NCBI RefSeq assembly: GCF_009939195.1
Contig: NZ_JAACKC010000002.1
Coordinates: 186,001-250,000, forward strand
Source: Acinetobacter kanungonis
Lineage (GTDB): Bacteria; Pseudomonadota; Gammaproteobacteria; Pseudomonadales; Moraxellaceae
Direction of reading: 5' to 3'
DNA: 64,000 nucleotides
Position numbers and translations under genes: made by a program. Within the stretch, counting starts at the first letter, position 1. Every line of letters starts with the position of its first letter. The notes beneath the pieces were generated by a model that saw only the letters and a list, made by a program, of their open reading frames with translations, was not told where the DNA came from and did no database searches. This document shows positions 62,652-64,000 of this stretch, one piece after another.

Positions 62652-63455
62652 ATGAATCTACTCATGTGCCCTGTATGTCGTGAGAAATTAAGTTTGGTCG
62701 AAAAGACGTGGCAATGTGAGAATCGTCATAGTTACGATGTGGCTAAACAAGGTTATGTGAATTTACATGTTGTACAGCATAAGCACAGTAAAACCCCTGG
62801 GGATACAGTCGAATCGGTACAAGCACGACGTGCATTCCTAAGTGCGGGATTTTATGCACCTTTGCAGCAGGCTGTGGTAGAGAAATTACGTCAGCTTCGT
62901 ATTGAAAACCTGTTGGATATTGGCTGTGGTGAAGGCTATTACACCGCTGCCATGCAGTCTGAAGTATTGCAATGTGTGGGTGTGGATATTGCGAAAAATG
63001 CAGTACAAGTTGCAGCTAAACTGAATCCAGACGTCACGTGGGTGGTGGGTACAGGCGCAACCTTACCTGTATTAGATCAATCGATTGATTTGTGTAGCAG
63101 CCTATTTAGTCCTATTCCGCAGCAAGAAATCTTGCGTGTTTTAAAAGACAAAGGTTACTTGTTGGTGGTGACGCCTGCGCCAGAACATTTGTTTGCTTTG
63201 CGAGAAGCGCTGTTTGAAGAAGTCAAACCGCATGAGCCGAATAAATTTGTGCAGCAGCTGGCTTCTGATTTTGACTTGCTTGAATCGCAGGTGGTGAGTG
63301 CTGAATTGCAGTTGCCGCAACAACAGTTAAAGAACCTGATTGCAATGACGCCCTACGCTTACAAAGCTAAGGTTGAACGACGGAGTGCATTGGAAGCATT
63401 AGCTGAGTTTCGCGTAACCGCACAGTTCCAATTGTATTTATTTCAAAAGAAATAA
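62652..63455 (+). CDS. RlmA-like 23S rRNA guanine-N1 methyltransferase
   Basis: 267 residues from ATG 62652 (GGAG 6 bases upstream). An N-terminal zinc ribbon, LMCPVCREKLSLVEKTWQC with ENRHSYDVAKQGYVNL, is specific to the RlmA/TlrB group that methylates G745 or G748 of 23S rRNA. The SAM domain has LLDIGCGEGYYTAAM at about residue 90 and DLCSSLFSPIP. The start is decided by the ribosome site; adjacent ATG 62649 is possible. Follows mraY on the same strand; closed by a bidirectional terminator. Confidence 0.85.
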   Translation: MNLLMCPVCREKLSLVEKTWQCENRHSYDVAKQGYVNLHVVQHKHSKTPGDTVESVQARRAFLSAGFYAPLQQAVVEKLRQLRIENLLDIGCGEGYYTAAMQSEVLQCVGVDIAKNAVQVAAKLNPDVTWVVGTGATLPVLDQSIDLCSSLFSPIPQQEILRVLKDKGYLLVVTPAPEHLFALREALFEEVKPHEPNKFVQQLASDFDLLESQVVSAELQLPQQQLKNLIAMTPYAYKAKVERRSALEALAEFRVTAQFQLYLFQKK

Positions 63456-63461
63456 GCATAT

Positions 63462-63490
63462 AAAAAGCCCTCAAAATAGAGGGCTTTTTT
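63462..63490. terminator. Terminator between the RlmA-like gene and PBP1A gene
   Basis: AAAAAGCCCTC / GAGGGCTTTTT with a 6-base loop between convergent genes. Confidence 0.9.
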
Positions 63491-63507
63491 ACGCCGTTAT
63501 GCATCGC

Positions 63508-64000
63508 TTATTGGAACTGATCAATCAGATGTTCAATGGCATCAGCCTTTTTTGTCGCAGGTGCGTTTTGCATGGCTGGAGGCGTTTGATCACTTGGAAC
63601 CAAGGCTTCTTCATCAGGTAAGTCATCAAAATCACGTTCAGGTGCCCGTGCGGGTGCAGCAGGTTTTGGACGTGATAAAGGCTGAGCCAAAGGTGGTGAA
63701 GAGCGGTAGTCCTTTTTGGTCTCACCTTCAATAAATTGGGTGTCGTTATGCAAAGTTGGTGCTTTGGCATTTTGATCCAAATGTACCCAAGCAGATGGTG
63801 TGCCTTTTAGAGCATTGTCCATAAAGTTGGTCCAGATCGGTAGTGCAGCAACGCCACCATATTCACGACGACCTAAAGTGGTGGGTTGGTCAAAGCCGAC
63901 CCATGCAATACTGACCAATTTGCCATTAAAACCAGCAAACCACGCATCTTTAGCATCATTGGTGGTTCCTGTTTTACCCCCCAAGTCATCACGACCAATT
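63508..64000 (-). CDS. mrcA: Penicillin-binding protein 1A, C-terminal part (start outside window)
   Basis: The frame is open to the right edge (IGRDDLGGKTGTTNDAKDAW), so only about the last 160 residues are visible. KTGTT is the third transpeptidase motif, followed by GFNGKLVSIAWVGFDQP and the typical GAALPIW-type loop (GGVAALPIWTNFMDNAL). A long Pro/Ala/Asp-rich tail without structure ends the protein. This is the C-terminus of a bifunctional class A enzyme; 1A (mrcA/ponA) rather than 1B is likely from the GGVAALPIW region, but the glycosyltransferase domain is out of view. Confidence 0.82.
   Translation of the reverse strand, partial: IGRDDLGGKTGTTNDAKDAWFAGFNGKLVSIAWVGFDQPTTLGRREYGGVAALPIWTNFMDNALKGTPSAWVHLDQNAKAPTLHNDTQFIEGETKKDYRSSPPLAQPLSRPKPAAPARAPERDFDDLPDEEALVPSDQTPPAMQNAPATKKADAIEHLIDQFQ

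Overview
The window is a chromosomal segment of a gammaproteobacterium that is almost certainly an Acinetobacter, probably not A. baumannii itself. The evidence is the AdeJ/AdeK efflux pair, an Acr1-type fatty acyl-CoA reductase that ends in the same FPGEHW motif as the A. baylyi enzyme, histidine genes split into separate loci, a cell-division cluster that starts at rsmH with no mraZ, and moderate-GC DNA with AT-rich spacers. Assignments come from reading protein motifs and from recall of the families; no database search was run.

Layout. 1-4.5 kb: adeJ (cut by the left edge) and adeK, two parts of a tripartite drug pump. 4.5-10.2 kb: type II NADH dehydrogenase, tRNA-Ser, potassium transporter Kup, an exported protein, a secreted or membrane-anchored nuclease and a small unknown gene. 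10.2-16 kb: aquaporin, an AraC regulator divergent from a di-iron hydroxylase, hisF, homoserine kinase and two small membrane proteins. 16-21.2 kb: an unusual spacer made of eight 22-bp AT-rich tandem repeats beside a stand-alone bipartite helix-turn-helix gene, then a permease/FAD-oxidase pair for amine or amino-acid use, and an EamA exporter divergent from an XRE-cupin regulator with two palindromic operators. 21.2-25.2 kb: hisA, hisH and hisB with an exonuclease, a DUF805 protein and a PanZ-like GNAT protein. 25.4-29 kb: two identical tRNA-Phe genes, a methyltransferase, an exported unknown protein and an acetate/succinate CoA-transferase. 29-36.9 kb: EnvZ/OmpR, Tex and a SulP transporter fused to a carbonic anhydrase. 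37-41.9 kb: Acr1, MetY, EttA and a Sel1 protein. 42-51.2 kb: a metal-resistance island with two tandem CzcI-like genes, CzcCBA, a DUF4198 protein and the CDF exporter CzcD. 51.2-55.3 kb: a zinc-ribbon membrane protein, tRNA-Glu and tRNA-Ala, gltX, a small exported protein and a sulfate-binding protein. 55.4-62.6 kb: rsmH-ftsL-ftsI-murE-murF-mraY, followed by an RlmA-like methyltransferase and the C-terminal end of PBP1A, which runs off the right edge.

How the genes work together. CzcC (outer membrane), CzcB (adaptor) and CzcA (RND pump) form a divalent-cation export complex, CzcD handles cytoplasmic efflux, and the CzcI-like proteins sit at the head of the locus. HisB, HisH/HisF and HisA are consecutive histidine enzymes scattered over about 11 kb. 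The rsmH-mraY run is a tight operon for peptidoglycan precursors and division.

The most unusual structure is the 22-bp repeat array at 16146-16321 next to the transposase-like DNA-binding gene at 16369-16728. I found no defence island, prophage, complete insertion sequence or CRISPR array.
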